Shown: positions 18,232 through 27,991, numbered from the stretch's first letter. The stretch: DNA of 64,000 nt from Chryseobacterium sp. W4I1 (GCF_030816115.1 NZ_JAUSXQ010000001.1:4507001-4571000); one strand, 5' to 3'. Numbers and translations are program-made. Notes: generated from the sequence alone by a model not told the origin.

Positions 18232-18240
18232 ATTTTTTTT

Positions 18241-19245
18241 TTAGTAAAGTCTTAATCCGGATCTTGCTCCTGTAGAAGCAACTACCGACTGAACTCTTGC
18301 TTTCTGTCCTGCTGAGAACATAAACATCGCAGCATCATCTACATAATCCATATAGTTCATGAACATTACAGATCTTTGAACACCACTACATGTGTTGTAT
18401 AATGGATACGTTGGTTTTCCATAATTTTCAGAAGTCTGTGTAGGAGTATCTGCAACCTGGTCATTACCACAGCTTGCATCTCCCCAGATATGTCTAAGAT
18501 TTAAATAATGCCCTACTTCGTGTGTTGCGGTTCTTCCTAAATTAAATGGTGAAGCGGCGCCGGTTTTTCCAAAGTATGGAGCGGCTATAGCAACACCGTC
18601 ATTCCATAATCCTGAAGATTCAGGAAATGTAGCGTATCCAAGAATAGTTCTTCCCTGGCTTGTCATTTTACTTACCACCCAGATGTTTAAATAATTTGCC
18701 GGGCTTGTAGCATCAATTCCTCCTTTGGATGCTTTCTTCATATCATCATTGGTTGCCCAGCCTGTTTTAGTTGTTGCTTTTCTTATGGTATTTACTAACC
18801 TGAATTTTACCTTCGTATCACCAGCGCCTACAGGCTGGAATTCAGCAGGGATTTTGCTTGCATCAGTGTTTGTTCCTCCATAATCAGCATTCAGAACATC
18901 AATTTGCTCAGCGATTCTTGCGTCAGATACATTTTCTGCAGCAGTTTTATATAATACATTGACCACAACCGGAATTTCTACAGTGCCGTCTGCAAGAACT
19001 TTTCCAAGTTTTAATTCATTGGCGAATTTTTCTGTATTGGCTTCAAGCGTTACAAATTTCTGTCTAAGCTGGGCATCGTTTTTTAATGCTTCCTGCCTTA
19101 CCTCTTCAGAGGCACAACCCCTTTTAAACATATCACCTGAAGAGACATCTTCCTTCGCTGGGTTTTCACTTTGGTTGGTCATATTGTCGCTGTTACAGGC
19201 CGACATGAAGCTTAATACAATTGCTCCGAATAATAATTTTTTCAT
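18241..19245 (-). CDS. M43-family zinc metalloprotease lipoprotein
   Basis: The 334-aa protein has a lipoprotein signal peptide with lipobox MSAC (lipidation Cys about 17). The metzincin motif HEVGHYLNLRHIWGD gives ligands His242, His246 and His252. MNYMDYVDDAAMFMFSAGQ contains the Met-turn, as in M43 (cytophagalysin/pappalysin) proteases. Four cysteines around the site (CGND and NTCSG) suggest a disulfide. It is probably on the outer surface or in the periplasm. The next gene upstream in transcription (19641-20648) is a close paralogue, so this is a tandem duplication. The 395-bp gap has the other gene's terminator, so each is likely transcribed alone. Confidence 0.88.
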   Translation of the reverse strand: MKKLLFGAIVLSFMSACNSDNMTNQSENPAKEDVSSGDMFKRGCASEEVRQEALKNDAQLRQKFVTLEANTEKFANELKLGKVLADGTVEIPVVVNVLYKTAAENVSDARIAEQIDVLNADYGGTNTDASKIPAEFQPVGAGDTKVKFRLVNTIRKATTKTGWATNDDMKKASKGGIDATSPANYLNIWVVSKMTSQGRTILGYATFPESSGLWNDGVAIAAPYFGKTGAASPFNLGRTATHEVGHYLNLRHIWGDASCGNDQVADTPTQTSENYGKPTYPLYNTCSGVQRSVMFMNYMDYVDDAAMFMFSAGQKARVQSVVASTGARSGLRLY

Positions 19246-19577
19246 AAGCTGTTATTTTCTATGATTTCTGACGGTGAATTTATATTATTTAAAGTTATTA
19301 TGCAAGATGTTTTCTGTATTTTATTAAAAATAAATCAATGATTATATTTATTTATTATGTATTTAATATTTTATTTATCGAAATAATGAATTGTTGCTAA
19401 TTTTAAAAATTGTGAATTTATTGAATTATTTTTTAAAAAATGTAGCGTAATTTTAATCTGTACATATTTTATGTAAATTATTTTATTTATTATTAAGCTA
19501 ATAATAAGATAATTTTAATAGGTAGTCTCTTTGAAACAATCTTTCTGATATTTTAATCTTATAAATAATATGTAAAA
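19246..19577. other. AT-rich intergenic region with no gene seen
   Basis: This stretch between the two M43 genes is extremely AT-rich and has many stop codons in all frames. No convincing promoter box, palindrome or small gene was found. It presumably holds the promoter of the gene at 19245. Confidence 0.5.
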
Positions 19578-19580
19578 TAA

Positions 19581-19616
19581 AAATAGCCTGAATTAAAATT
19601 AATTTCAGGCTATTTT
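19581..19616 (-). terminator. Terminator of upstream M43 gene
   Basis: On the minus strand the stem AATAGCCTGAAATTAA, pairing with its complement, is followed by TTTTTATTTT, about 25 bp after the stop at 19641. Confidence 0.75.
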
Positions 19617-19640
19617 ATTTAAAGTTAATTAGAATGTATT

Positions 19641-20648
19641 TTATCTTAATCCTGCTCTTGGACCGGAAGCAGCTACTACAGCCTGCATTCTTGTCTTTTG
19701 ATTGGCAGAGAACATTACCATTGCTTTGTCATCTACATAATCCATATAATTCATAAACATTTGAGAACGACTTACTCCGCCGCAAGTTCTGTTTAATGGA
19801 TATGATGGAACACCATAGTTAGGACCGGGAGAAGTTGGAGTGTCATTAGAATAATCAGTCTGACATCCAGTGTCTGTAGATCCCCAAAGGTGAGGTAAGT
19901 TCAGGTAATGACCTACTTCATGAGTAACAGTTCTTCCTAAATTAAATGGAGCAGAAGCACCTGTTTTTCCAATATACTGATAGCCTATTGCAAGACCGTC
20001 ATACCAAAGTCCTGCAGATTCAGGATAGTAGGCATATCCTAATGTCCCAGCTTGTCCATTCGCATCAAGAATAGAATTTACTACCCAGATGTTCATGTTC
20101 TTAGTGGCATCAGTAGCATCAATGCCTCCTGTGCTGGCTTTCTTCATTTCGTTAAGGTTAGATTTCCAGCCTGTTTTTGAATTTTGCTTACGGTTGGTAG
20201 CAACCAGTTTGAAACGGATTTTCACATCACCAGCAGTATAAGGCTGAAATGCTGCCGGAGTATTGGAAACATCAGAATTTGTAGCACCATAATCTGCATT
20301 CAGAACAGCGATTTGTTCTGCAATTCTGGCATCAGAAATATTTTGAGCAGAAGTGTTATAGATCACATTAAAAACAACCGGAATTTCAACTGTTCCGTCT
20401 GCAAGTACTTTACCCATTGAGATATCTCTGGAGTAATTGTCGGACTGCAATTGGTTGGCATTAAATCTGGCTCTTAATGCCGGATCATTTTTAAGAGCTT
20501 CTTCTCTGATTTCATCAGATGGACAGGCTCTTTTACTTGCCACCTGCACATTTTGAGATTCAGCTTCTGCAGGCTCATTTACAGAGTTGACGTCGTTATT
20601 ACAGGAGGCCAGAAATAAAATAACGGCTCCAAAAAGAACTTTTTTCAT
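19641..20648 (-). CDS. M43-family zinc metalloprotease lipoprotein (paralogue)
   Basis: The 335-aa protein closely resembles the one at 18241. It has lipobox LASC and a propeptide-like segment with the shared phrases CPSDEIREEALKNDPALRARF and GKVLADGTVEIPVV. The catalytic motif is HEVGHYLNLPHLWGS (first His about 243) and the Met-turn MNYMDYVDDKAMVMFS. It is a secreted or surface metalloprotease of M43. Differences are spread along the length, so the duplication is not recent. The AT-rich region 20649-20897 beyond the start has no gene. Confidence 0.88.
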   Translation of the reverse strand: MKKVLFGAVILFLASCNNDVNSVNEPAEAESQNVQVASKRACPSDEIREEALKNDPALRARFNANQLQSDNYSRDISMGKVLADGTVEIPVVFNVIYNTSAQNISDARIAEQIAVLNADYGATNSDVSNTPAAFQPYTAGDVKIRFKLVATNRKQNSKTGWKSNLNEMKKASTGGIDATDATKNMNIWVVNSILDANGQAGTLGYAYYPESAGLWYDGLAIGYQYIGKTGASAPFNLGRTVTHEVGHYLNLPHLWGSTDTGCQTDYSNDTPTSPGPNYGVPSYPLNRTCGGVSRSQMFMNYMDYVDDKAMVMFSANQKTRMQAVVAASGPRAGLR

Positions 20649-20897
20649 AATATATATTTAATGGTTTGGTCTGCTAATATATAGTATAAAAAATTAATAG
20701 ACAAAATATTTTACAAATATTTATTTATTATATAATAAAACAGTTTTGTTGTTAGATATTATTCATTTAATTCTTTGTTTTGTTGAATTTTAATCATATC
20801 ACTACTGTGTGTTTAAATATTTACTATATGATTTGTTTTATTTGAAAAAAATTATACTTAGTGCGAAATATGGTTTATATTTTTAACGCCACTCATG

Positions 20898-21539
20898 TTA
20901 GCCGGCGAACCCATTTTTAATGGCAAAAACAGCCAGTCCTACACGCGTTTTTAAGTCCAGTTTATCGCACAGCTGGTCACGGTAGCTTTCAACAGTTCTG
21001 GGACTGCAGCACATTCTGTCTGCTATTTCCTTATAGCTCAGTTCGGTTACGGTATATTTCAGGAATTCTCTTTCGCGGTCTGAAATTCTTACGGTAGTTT
21101 CAGTTTCCTTGTCTTTATTAAGGTTGGAAAAGATAATTTTTGAGGCCCATTCGGGATAGAAAAATCCATCGGAGTTTAATTTAGTTAATGCCGTTTCAAG
21201 ATCCTTTGGATGGGTATTTTTCAGTAAATAACCTTTAGCGCCGTTTTTAATCATTTTGATCACACTGTTGTCATCACCCTGCATGCTTAAAGCCATCACT
21301 TTGATATCCGGATGATGTTTCGAAAGCCAGGCTGCTGTTTCAAAGCCGTCCATGATCGGCATACTGATGTCTAGCAGGATAATATCCGGAATGGTACTTT
21401 TTTCTTCAAGTTTTTGGATGAGGTCCTGGCCGTTTTCACAGACATAGATCACTTCAAATTCACTGAAATTTCCAATGATTCCTTCCAGTGCCTTGGCGAT
21501 AAGAATGTGATCATCAACGATCACGATAGTTTTTTTCAT
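20898..21539 (-). CDS. LuxR/NarL-type response regulator
   Basis: The 213-aa protein has a receiver domain (VDDH at 8-11, phospho-acceptor Asp57 in ILLDISMP, KNTHPKDL) and a C-terminal LuxR helix-turn-helix with TELSYKEIADRMCCSPRTVE. It overlaps the kinase gene by 4 bp (ATG inside the kinase stop), so the two are translationally coupled. It is the last gene of a four-gene operon that begins at 23518. Its targets are unknown. Confidence 0.92.
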   Translation of the reverse strand: MKKTIVIVDDHILIAKALEGIIGNFSEFEVIYVCENGQDLIQKLEEKSTIPDIILLDISMPIMDGFETAAWLSKHHPDIKVMALSMQGDDNSVIKMIKNGAKGYLLKNTHPKDLETALTKLNSDGFFYPEWASKIIFSNLNKDKETETTVRISDREREFLKYTVTELSYKEIADRMCCSPRTVESYRDQLCDKLDLKTRVGLAVFAIKNGFAG

Positions 21540-22321
21540 GGCTGTTTTTTTAAGATAATATTAAGTGTAGTTCCTTCATTTTTTCTGCTTTCAAAACTGA
21601 AATCGGCACCTATAATGGCGGCCCTGTTTTTCATATTCGTCAGGCCGATGCCGTTGGATTTTATATCGTTGCTGTCGAAGCCTGTACCGTCATCTCTGAG
21701 GTCGAGTTCCCAGAGTATCTCCTCCGAAGTGTTCAGTTTAATAAAAATATTTTTGCAGCCGGAATGTTTGATGCTGTTCTGGATAAATTCCTGCGTAATT
21801 CTTAGGAGAACATTTTTATGTACAAATCCAAGGTCAAGCTGTTTAAAATTGTGCTCAAAAGTTACATGGCATCTTTTAAAAGCATTGGTATTGTCTGCCT
21901 CTTCCTGGATTAAAGTTACAATTTCCTTTTGATTTATATTGTCATCTGTGAGTGTCTTGGAAAGGCTTCTGAGATCCTGTAAGGACTGGTTGATGATCTG
22001 TGAAACCTGGTCGATCCTTTCACTCACTTCCGGTACTTTGTTTTCATAAAGGAGCTGTTGTGTATAAAGGCTTACCAATGTCAGTTTCTGGCCGATATTG
22101 TCATGAAGTTCACGGCCTATCTGCTGCATGGTAGCCTGCTGGATTTCAAGCTGGGTCGCCAGGAGTTCACGCTGGTGAACTTCATTTTTTATTTCAATTT
22201 CATTCATATACTCTCTTTTGCGCTGTTTGTATTTACGGATATAAATCATCACGGCAATGACAAACAATACAAAAAAAATATTGAATAGTATAATGGTTAT
22301 TATGAGCTCCGTTTTCCCCAT
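21536..22321 (-). CDS. HisKA_3-type sensor histidine kinase with one membrane helix
   Basis: The 261-aa kinase has one membrane helix (about 7-28), a coiled-coil rich in Glu and Gln, the H-box GRELHDNIGQKLTLV with His73, and an ATPase domain with FIQNSIKHSG, LRDDGTGFD and GIGLTNMKNRAA. It has no periplasmic sensor domain, so a partner membrane protein could supply the input. The multi-pass protein encoded at 22300-22950 overlaps this gene by 22 bp and is the obvious candidate. This pairing is inferred from gene order. Confidence 0.9.
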   Translation of the reverse strand: MGKTELIITIILFNIFFVLFVIAVMIYIRKYKQRKREYMNEIEIKNEVHQRELLATQLEIQQATMQQIGRELHDNIGQKLTLVSLYTQQLLYENKVPEVSERIDQVSQIINQSLQDLRSLSKTLTDDNINQKEIVTLIQEEADNTNAFKRCHVTFEHNFKQLDLGFVHKNVLLRITQEFIQNSIKHSGCKNIFIKLNTSEEILWELDLRDDGTGFDSNDIKSNGIGLTNMKNRAAIIGADFSFESRKNEGTTLNIILKKQP

Positions 22322-22950
22322 ATGAATGAAATTGAAAATAAAAGATACATTATAATTCCGGATACCAGAAAATAATTAAAATACATATCCCATAATTCTT
22401 TATACTTGGCTAAAAGGCTGAAAAATGTCCAGAAGGGCAGAGTTCCTATATAAAATAAGGTAACTCCCAGATTGATATAGAACATTTTATTTTTGCTGAA
22501 GTTTAAAATTTCAGTGGAATTGATCTGTTTATAATATTCCATAATAACCAAAACCATCAGTATAAGACACCCAAATGTATAATTGAAAGAGAAAATTATT
22601 TTTTTTGTAGTAAAAAATATTTCACTGGGTAAAAATGACAATAAATAAAGGAATGATAAGGCATAAAAAAGTTTTGGCTTCTCTAATGATTTTGCTGCAT
22701 AAAGCCAATAAAAGAAAAGAAACTCAATGGGAATTACAAAATAATTGAAAAATTTCGGTTTATCGTATTCTATAAATAGGTATCCCCACTTTCCCATGAC
22801 CTCACACAGAAACATAAGAATAAGATAAAAAGAGAAGTACTTCCAATAATCGTCTTTATTACTACGATTATAGTAAATTAGCGATATAATGGCAGCGAGT
22901 CCTTCTACCCAGATAAGGGACTCCTGAAGTATCTTCTGAAAATCAGTCAT
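22300..22950 (-). CDS. Multi-pass membrane protein of unknown function
   Basis: The 216-aa protein is very hydrophobic, with about six or seven predicted helices (for example FSFYLILMFLCEVMGKWGYL and ISLIYYN near the N-terminus). No known domain is recognised. The 22-bp overlap with the downstream sensorless kinase suggests that it acts with it, perhaps as the sensing subunit. The start ATG at 22950 leaves 28 bp after the upstream gene. Confidence 0.75.
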   Translation of the reverse strand: MTDFQKILQESLIWVEGLAAIISLIYYNRSNKDDYWKYFSFYLILMFLCEVMGKWGYLFIEYDKPKFFNYFVIPIEFLFFYWLYAAKSLEKPKLFYALSFLYLLSFLPSEIFFTTKKIIFSFNYTFGCLILMVLVIMEYYKQINSTEILNFSKNKMFYINLGVTLFYIGTLPFWTFFSLLAKYKELWDMYFNYFLVSGIIMYLLFSISFIWGKRSS

Positions 22951-22978
22951 ATAAATTAAGGTAAAAATGAATTATTAA

Positions 22979-23518
22979 TTAAGGAAATTGTTCAGCATTT
23001 GTATTATGTGGTGGAGATAAAGTCCCATGGTTTTCCGCAATCGTTTCCGGTTTAGTTGGATGGCTTTTTTTTCCTGCCATGGCTAATACTGATTTTCCTT
23101 CAAGTGGACTGAAATCGTAGTTAAGGAATTCACCTGTTTCGTCTTCTTTTTTTAAAGTAGGGACCATAACCAGAGTATGTCTTTCTGCATATTCTTTTTC
23201 TACCGGATGACTTTCCATAATTGCCCAGTCTTCCGCTTTTGGATAGGCTGCGTAATAAAATCTGATCCCTAAATCTTCTTCAGAAACTCCTGGATTTACA
23301 TGTTGAGCTTCACTTTCGATACAGGCAATAAATTTTTTGAGTTTAGGAAGATCAAACCAAATGGCATGAGCATCAGTAAATCCTAATTCTTTATTAACCA
23401 CCTGCATTTGATTGTTTCTATAATTATTGATCAGATTCTGAACAAGCTCAATAGTAATAGTATTTTTACCTGAATTGTCATCAGATGCTCCCGCCTCTAA
23501 AGTAGATGTTGTTTTCAT
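22979..23518 (-). CDS. Hypothetical soluble protein, first gene of the LuxR-type operon
   Basis: The 179-aa hydrophilic protein has no signal peptide, membrane helix or recognised domain. It contains phrases such as AIWFDLPKLKKFI and GIRFYYAAYP and a low-complexity C-terminus rich in Pro, Thr and His. I do not recognise a function. It is followed after 28 bp by the membrane protein, kinase and regulator genes, so it may be part of the sensed pathway. Confidence 0.7.
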   Translation of the reverse strand: MKTTSTLEAGASDDNSGKNTITIELVQNLINNYRNNQMQVVNKELGFTDAHAIWFDLPKLKKFIACIESEAQHVNPGVSEEDLGIRFYYAAYPKAEDWAIMESHPVEKEYAERHTLVMVPTLKKEDETGEFLNYDFSPLEGKSVLAMAGKKSHPTKPETIAENHGTLSPPHNTNAEQFP

Positions 23519-23733
23519 AACGTTAGTTTTATAATAGAATGTTAGTTAGTAGTGCAAATCTCGTAAAAATTTCAAGGTAAACGAATGTGTTTTTTCCTGT
23601 TTATTTTCCGTGTTTTTACGGATTGCAAGATAGGCTGTAAAACAATAAGTCCCCAAAATAATTTGGGAACCCTGTAGCTGTATTCTATAATAATCCTATT
23701 CTACTTCCGGACCATTAATTTATATTTCATAAA

Positions 23734-23767
23734 AAATAAAAAACCGGAGATTTTCTTCTCCGGTTGT
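23734..23767 (-). terminator. Terminator after the GG-leader peptide genes
   Basis: On the minus strand the stem ACCGGAGA/TCTCCGGT is followed by TTTTTATTTTTT, just downstream of the peptide stop at 23771. A second hairpin without a T-run (TCCCCAAA/TTTGGGA) lies at 23650-23668. Confidence 0.85.
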
Positions 23768-23770
23768 ATC

Positions 23771-23923
23771 TTAAATGCAAGGGTATTTTTTGCGATCCCT
23801 ACAAATATTTCCTGTAGAACAGCAGAGACCCATGGGGCAATTCATGTCGATGTCGCATTCTATGATTTCAGCCGATACACCACCGCTGATTTTCTTTAAA
23901 TCATTTCTTTTTAACTTTTTCAT
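23771..23923 (-). CDS. GG-leader cysteine-rich peptide 1 (bacteriocin-like)
   Basis: The 50-aa product begins MKKLKRNDLKKISGG, a 15-residue leader of the double-glycine type. The 35-residue core has six cysteines at 23, 29, 34, 35, 41 and 49. The spacing C-x5-C-x4-CC-x5-C-x7-C resembles cystine-knot peptides. Similar short peptides in Chryseobacterium are annotated only as bacteriocin-like. The gene lies 17 bp after its sister gene and before a strong terminator. No processing peptidase, modification enzyme or immunity gene is adjacent, so export and function are unknown. Confidence 0.8.
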   Translation of the reverse strand: MKKLKRNDLKKISGGVSAEIIECDIDMNCPMGLCCSTGNICRDRKKYPCI

Positions 23924-23940
23924 AATGATAATTTTAAAGG

Positions 23941-24117
23941 TTAATCAATAAGGCTGGGTCTGCATTCGATTTGTCCGCAATTGATGTCGATCTGTGAACA
24001 ATGTTCTGTAGCGCACGTTCCGCTGGTAGAGCCGTCAGGATAAATTAATATGTTGCAACTGCAATCAATTTTTCCTCCTAAAATAGTTTTCAATGAACTT
24101 CTTTTTAACTTTTTCAT
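23941..24117 (-). CDS. GG-leader cysteine-rich peptide 2 (bacteriocin-like)
   Basis: The 58-aa product has the leader MKKLKRSSLKTILGG, very similar to its neighbour's. The 43-residue core also has six cysteines (19, 21, 35, 40, 47, 52) but a different spacing. The leader is conserved and the core diverges, as in peptides that share one exporter. It is the first gene of the two-gene unit. The spacing from clpB and the clpB terminator indicate its own promoter within 24118-24190, where no full TAnnTTTG box was identified. Confidence 0.8.
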   Translation of the reverse strand: MKKLKRSSLKTILGGKIDCSCNILIYPDGSTSGTCATEHCSQIDINCGQIECRPSLID

Positions 24118-24189
24118 ACTGATTTTGTTTTAGTTAGTAATTTTTATGAGTGATAAATGTAATAATATTTCACATGATTATGATAAAAA

Positions 24190-24235
24190 AACAATAAAAA
24201 AATAAGTGATGCAGATTGGGCTGCACCACTTACTT
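24190..24235 (-). terminator. Terminator of clpB
   Basis: On the minus strand AAGTGGTGCAG/CTGCATCACTT with a 6-nt loop is followed by ATTTTTTTATTG, 30 bp after the clpB stop. Confidence 0.75.
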
Positions 24236-24265
24236 ACAAAAATAATATATATGAAAAAAACTTTT

Positions 24266-26860
24266 TTATAGTTCGGCAGGTCTGAATACCAGGCCAGTTT
24301 CTTCAAAATAATCTAAAGTAATCCTGTCACCGTCATTCACTGTTCCTGCAAGGATCTCTCTTGATAATTTATTTAAAACTTCCTGCTGGATCACTCTTTT
24401 CAGAGGTCTTGCACCGAAAGCAGGATCATATCCTTTATTCATTAGATAATCTACAGCGTCCTGAGTAGCAGTCATGATAATGTTTCGTTTGCCTAGCATC
24501 TCATTGAACCCTCTCAATTGATACTGAACAATTTTTCCGATTTCCTTTCTGCTTAAAGGCTGGAACAATACCACTTCATCAATCCTGTTCAGGAATTCAG
24601 GGCGCAGACTTTGTTTCAGAAGATCAAAAACTTCATCTTTTGTCTTGCTCACAATCTCATCCTGGTTTTCCTCTGTAATATTTTCAAAATTCTCCTGAAT
24701 CAGGTGTGAACCTAAATTGGAAGTCATAATGATGATTGAATTCTTAAAATTTACCACACGTCCCTTATTATCCGTAAGACGCCCGTCGTCTAAAACTTGC
24801 AGCAAAGTATTGAAAACATCCGGATGCGCTTTTTCAATTTCATCCAGAAGAACTACAGAATAAGGTCTTCTTCTTACTGCTTCAGTCAGCTGTCCGCCTT
24901 CATCATAGCCTACATATCCCGGAGGAGCACCTACCAGTCTTGAAACACTGTGCCTTTCCTGATATTCACTCATATCGATTCTGGTCATATTATTCTCGTC
25001 ATCGAATAAATATTCCGCTAAAGCCTTGGCCAGCTCAGTTTTACCAACACCGGTTGTTCCTAAGAATAAGAAAGATCCGATAGGTTTTTTCTCATCACTC
25101 AATCCGGCTCTGTTTCTTCTTATCGCATCCGCAACTGCTCCAATCGCTTCATCCTGGCCAACAACACGGTGGTGAAGTTCTGCTTCAAGATTCAATAATT
25201 TTTCTCTTTCAGATTGGATCAGTTTAGTCACAGGAATTCCTGTCCATTTCGCAATTACCTCAGAAATATTTTCAGAAGTAACTTCCTCTTTTATTAATTC
25301 ATTCTGATGATTTTGCATCTCCAGTTCCAGTTTTTGCAAAGCATCTTCCTTCTCCTTTATCTTTCCGTACTGAATTTCAGCTACTTTTGCGTAATCTCCT
25401 GCTCTTGAAGCTTTTTCTGCTTCCAGTTTAAGAGATTCAATATCTTTTTTGATCTGGGTTAAATCTTCAGATTTTTGTTTCTCTTTCAACCATTTCGCAT
25501 TGATCTCATTTCTTTCCTCAGAAATTTTTGAAATATCTTCTTTCAAATGATCAATTTTAGTCTGGTTGCCTTCTCTCGAAATAGCGGCCAGCTCAATTTC
25601 CAGCTGCATTAATCTTCTGTCCAGAACGTCAAGCTCTTCAGGTTTTGAATTGATCTCCATTCTCAATTTAGCCGAAGCTTCATCGATAAGGTCAATCGCT
25701 TTATCCGGTAAAAATCGATCTGAAATATACCTCTGAGACATCTCCACTGCAGCAATAATTGCCTCATCTTTGATTCTTACTTTATGGTGAGCTTCATATT
25801 TATCCTTAATCCCTCTTAGAATTGAGATTGCAGATTCGGTATCCGGTTCTTCCACCATTACTTTCTGGAATCGTCTCTCTAATGCTTTGTCCTTTTCAAA
25901 ATATTTTTGGTATTCATTCAAAGTAGTAGCACCGATCGCTCTCAATTCTCCTCTCGCTAAAGCAGGTTTCAGGATATTAGCAGCGTCCATTGCTCCTTCA
26001 CCACCTCCGGCTCCCACCAAAGTGTGAATCTCATCGATGAAAAGAATGATCTGTCCGTCTGATTTTATTACTTCATTTACTACAGATTTAAGGCGTTCTT
26101 CAAATTCACCCTTATATTTTGCTCCGGCAATCAAAGCTCCCATATCCAATGAATACAAGGTTTTATCCATCAGGTTTTCAGGAATATCTCCCGAAATGAT
26201 ACGGTGTGCAATTCCTTCAGCAATGGCTGTTTTACCCACACCGGGTTCCCCGATAAGTATAGGGTTGTTTTTTGTTCTTCTCGAAAGGATCTGAAGCACC
26301 CTTCTGATTTCCTCATCTCGCCCGATCACCGGGTCGAGTTTTCCTTCAGCTGCTAATTCGTTGAAGTTTTTAGCATATTTATTTAAAGACTGATAAGTCT
26401 CTTCCGAACTTGCAGAAGTAGCTTTGCTTCCTTTTCTTAATTCTTTTATAGCACCTTCCAGAAGGCTTTTGGTAACGCCCATATCTTTAAGCATTTTGGA
26501 TACCTCAGAACTGGTTTCCAGTAATGTTAACCATAAATGCTCAATCGTTACATACTCGTCACCCATTTTCTTGGCAACATTCGGTGCGTCCAGCAATACT
26601 TTGTTTGCAGACTGGGAAAGATAGATGTTGCCGCCTTGAACTTTTGGAAGTTTTTCAAGATTTTCACGATTGCGCTCTCTTACCAGGCTGGCATCTGCTT
26701 CAGATTTTTTCAGTAAGAAAGGCGAAATATTTTCATCTACCTGAAAAATACCTTCAAGTATATGTTGCGGTTCAATACTCTGATTGCCAAATTCCATAGC
26801 AGTCTGTTGTGCCGCCTGAATGGCTTCTTGTGATTTTACAGTATATTGGTTTAAGTTCAT
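24266..26860 (-). CDS. clpB: ClpB disaggregase (AAA+ chaperone)
   Basis: The 864-aa Hsp100 protein resolves protein aggregates together with DnaK in the cytoplasm. The N-terminal Clp repeats ([12 protein letters not shown]) lead into the first AAA+ module with Walker A GEPGVGKT and [16 protein letters not shown] long coiled-coil middle domain (about 410-530) follows, then the second module with GTTGVGKT, the ClpB-type [13 protein letters not shown] loop and [14 protein letters not shown]. The length is typical. It is transcribed alone. No CIRCE-like or sigma-32-like element is recognised upstream. Confidence 0.97.
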   Translation of the reverse strand: MNLNQYTVKSQEAIQAAQQTAMEFGNQSIEPQHILEGIFQVDENISPFLLKKSEADASLVRERNRENLEKLPKVQGGNIYLSQSANKVLLDAPNVAKKMGDEYVTIEHLWLTLLETSSEVSKMLKDMGVTKSLLEGAIKELRKGSKATSASSEETYQSLNKYAKNFNELAAEGKLDPVIGRDEEIRRVLQILSRRTKNNPILIGEPGVGKTAIAEGIAHRIISGDIPENLMDKTLYSLDMGALIAGAKYKGEFEERLKSVVNEVIKSDGQIILFIDEIHTLVGAGGGEGAMDAANILKPALARGELRAIGATTLNEYQKYFEKDKALERRFQKVMVEEPDTESAISILRGIKDKYEAHHKVRIKDEAIIAAVEMSQRYISDRFLPDKAIDLIDEASAKLRMEINSKPEELDVLDRRLMQLEIELAAISREGNQTKIDHLKEDISKISEERNEINAKWLKEKQKSEDLTQIKKDIESLKLEAEKASRAGDYAKVAEIQYGKIKEKEDALQKLELEMQNHQNELIKEEVTSENISEVIAKWTGIPVTKLIQSEREKLLNLEAELHHRVVGQDEAIGAVADAIRRNRAGLSDEKKPIGSFLFLGTTGVGKTELAKALAEYLFDDENNMTRIDMSEYQERHSVSRLVGAPPGYVGYDEGGQLTEAVRRRPYSVVLLDEIEKAHPDVFNTLLQVLDDGRLTDNKGRVVNFKNSIIIMTSNLGSHLIQENFENITEENQDEIVSKTKDEVFDLLKQSLRPEFLNRIDEVVLFQPLSRKEIGKIVQYQLRGFNEMLGKRNIIMTATQDAVDYLMNKGYDPAFGARPLKRVIQQEVLNKLSREILAGTVNDGDRITLDYFEETGLVFRPAEL

Positions 26861-27190
26861 ATTTTTTATGTTTTTGGTAATAATTTGTTTGTGGTTCAGT
26901 TTTTAAAAGACATCAAGAAACTAAATTTTAAGGCTCAATTTCTTAATGCCATCAGTTATTTATCATTTAATCGATTAGCTTATCGCAAAAACTGTTCAAT
27001 TATTAAATTTACAAAATAAATGGACAAAATTTCCGGATTGTTTATTTTTAACGTTAAATTAACTTGACAAAATTTCCGATTCATTCATTTTTATTTTAAA
27101 ATAATGGAAAAACCGTCAGATTACGTGAAAACTAAAAATGAGAGAACGAAGAATTTTAGTAATTAACGGCTTTTTATATAAGCTTAAACG

Positions 27191-27240
27191 AAAATTCCCC
27201 TCCGCCGGAGGGGTGGCAAATTGCCATTTGACGGGGTGGT
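27191..27240 (-). repeat. Dispersed intergenic repeat, copy 2
   Basis: AAAATTCCCCTCCGCCGGAG, GGGTGGCAAATTG and TTTGACGGGGTGGT form the reverse complement of the repeat at 1637-1694, with a few differences in the middle. The hairpin CCCCTCCG/CGGAGGGG is retained, with compensating changes, which suggests that the fold is selected. Confidence 0.75.
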
Positions 27241-27307
27241 CAAACAAAACTCCCCCTTCTGTGTTTAAATTCATAGCTTTAAATTAACGTATTAACCTCA
27301 GAATAAT

Positions 27308-27315
27308 TACTTTTG
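27308..27315 (+). promoter_or_regulatory. -7 promoter box of the TetR gene
   Basis: TACTTTTG matches TAnnTTTG and lies 11 nt before the ATG, implying a very short leader. Confidence 0.5.
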
Positions 27316-27326
27316 CATTTTACCAG

Positions 27327-27905
27327 ATGGAGCTTAAAGAAAAACAAAGGAAAATTTTAGACGTCGCCGTAGAACTTTTCAAAGAGAAAGGGTATATGGG
27401 TAGCTCGGTAAGAGATCTTGCCACGAAGCTTAACATTAAAGCGGCCTCGCTGTATGCTCATATCCGTTCTAAGGAAGAAATCCTGGAATGGATTTGTTTC
27501 GGAATTGCGCAGGAATTTTTTGATGAGCTCCAGGAAGTGAAAAATACAGACATTGCTCCAAAAGATAAGTTGAACCTTTTTCTGGATAAACATTTATCAG
27601 TTGTTCTTCAAAACCGTGACGTCACCCACATTTATTCCAATGAATGGCGGCATCTTGAAGAAAGGCTTCCTGAATTCATAGAGCTCCGGAAAAACTATCA
27701 GGAAGAGGTAGAACAGTTGATCTCCGAAATCTATAAAGCCGAAAACTGGGAGCTGAAATCGCCGACCTTTACGACAAGATTCATTCTTCACACTCTTAAT
27801 AATTCATATTTCTGGTTCAAAAGAAATACGGAATCCACTTCTGAAATTACAGATGAGATAAGAGCTAAGCTTCTTTATGGGTTGTTGGGCAATCAGAAAC
27901 AATAA
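27327..27905 (+). CDS. TetR-family regulator, probably of the paa genes
   Basis: The 192-aa protein has an N-terminal TetR helix-turn-helix (about 8-52, with ILDVAVELFKEKGYMGSSVRD and ASLYAHIRSKEEIL) and an all-alpha ligand domain. Its position directly upstream of the phenylacetate genes suggests it represses them and is released by a CoA ester such as phenylacetyl-CoA, as for PaaR-type regulators. The palindrome CTAACA-AA-TGTTAG at 28276-28289, at the paaK promoter, is its likely operator. It is transcribed separately, with a 387-bp gap to paaK. Confidence 0.8.
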   Translation: MELKEKQRKILDVAVELFKEKGYMGSSVRDLATKLNIKAASLYAHIRSKEEILEWICFGIAQEFFDELQEVKNTDIAPKDKLNLFLDKHLSVVLQNRDVTHIYSNEWRHLEERLPEFIELRKNYQEEVEQLISEIYKAENWELKSPTFTTRFILHTLNNSYFWFKRNTESTSEITDEIRAKLLYGLLGNQKQ

Positions 27906-27991
27906 TTTTTTTATCGCAAAAGACACAAAAGCTTTGTGCATAAGGTTTACATTTTTAAGCTGAAAGTTTTAGTGCTGAAAAGCGTATTTTT

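Larger units (their letters stand above)
26861..27326. other. 466-bp intergenic region between clpB and the paa regulator
   Basis: It holds divergent promoters for clpB and the TetR gene and the inverted copy of the dispersed repeat at 27191-27240. The rest is AT-rich with only a 20-codon ORF, which is not convincing. Confidence 0.5.

Noticed and set aside
23771..24117. The GG-leader peptides as lanthipeptides or radical-SAM RiPPs
   Set aside because: No LanM, LanB/C, radical-SAM or YcaO gene lies within the window, so only a disulfide-type, unmodified peptide can be supported.
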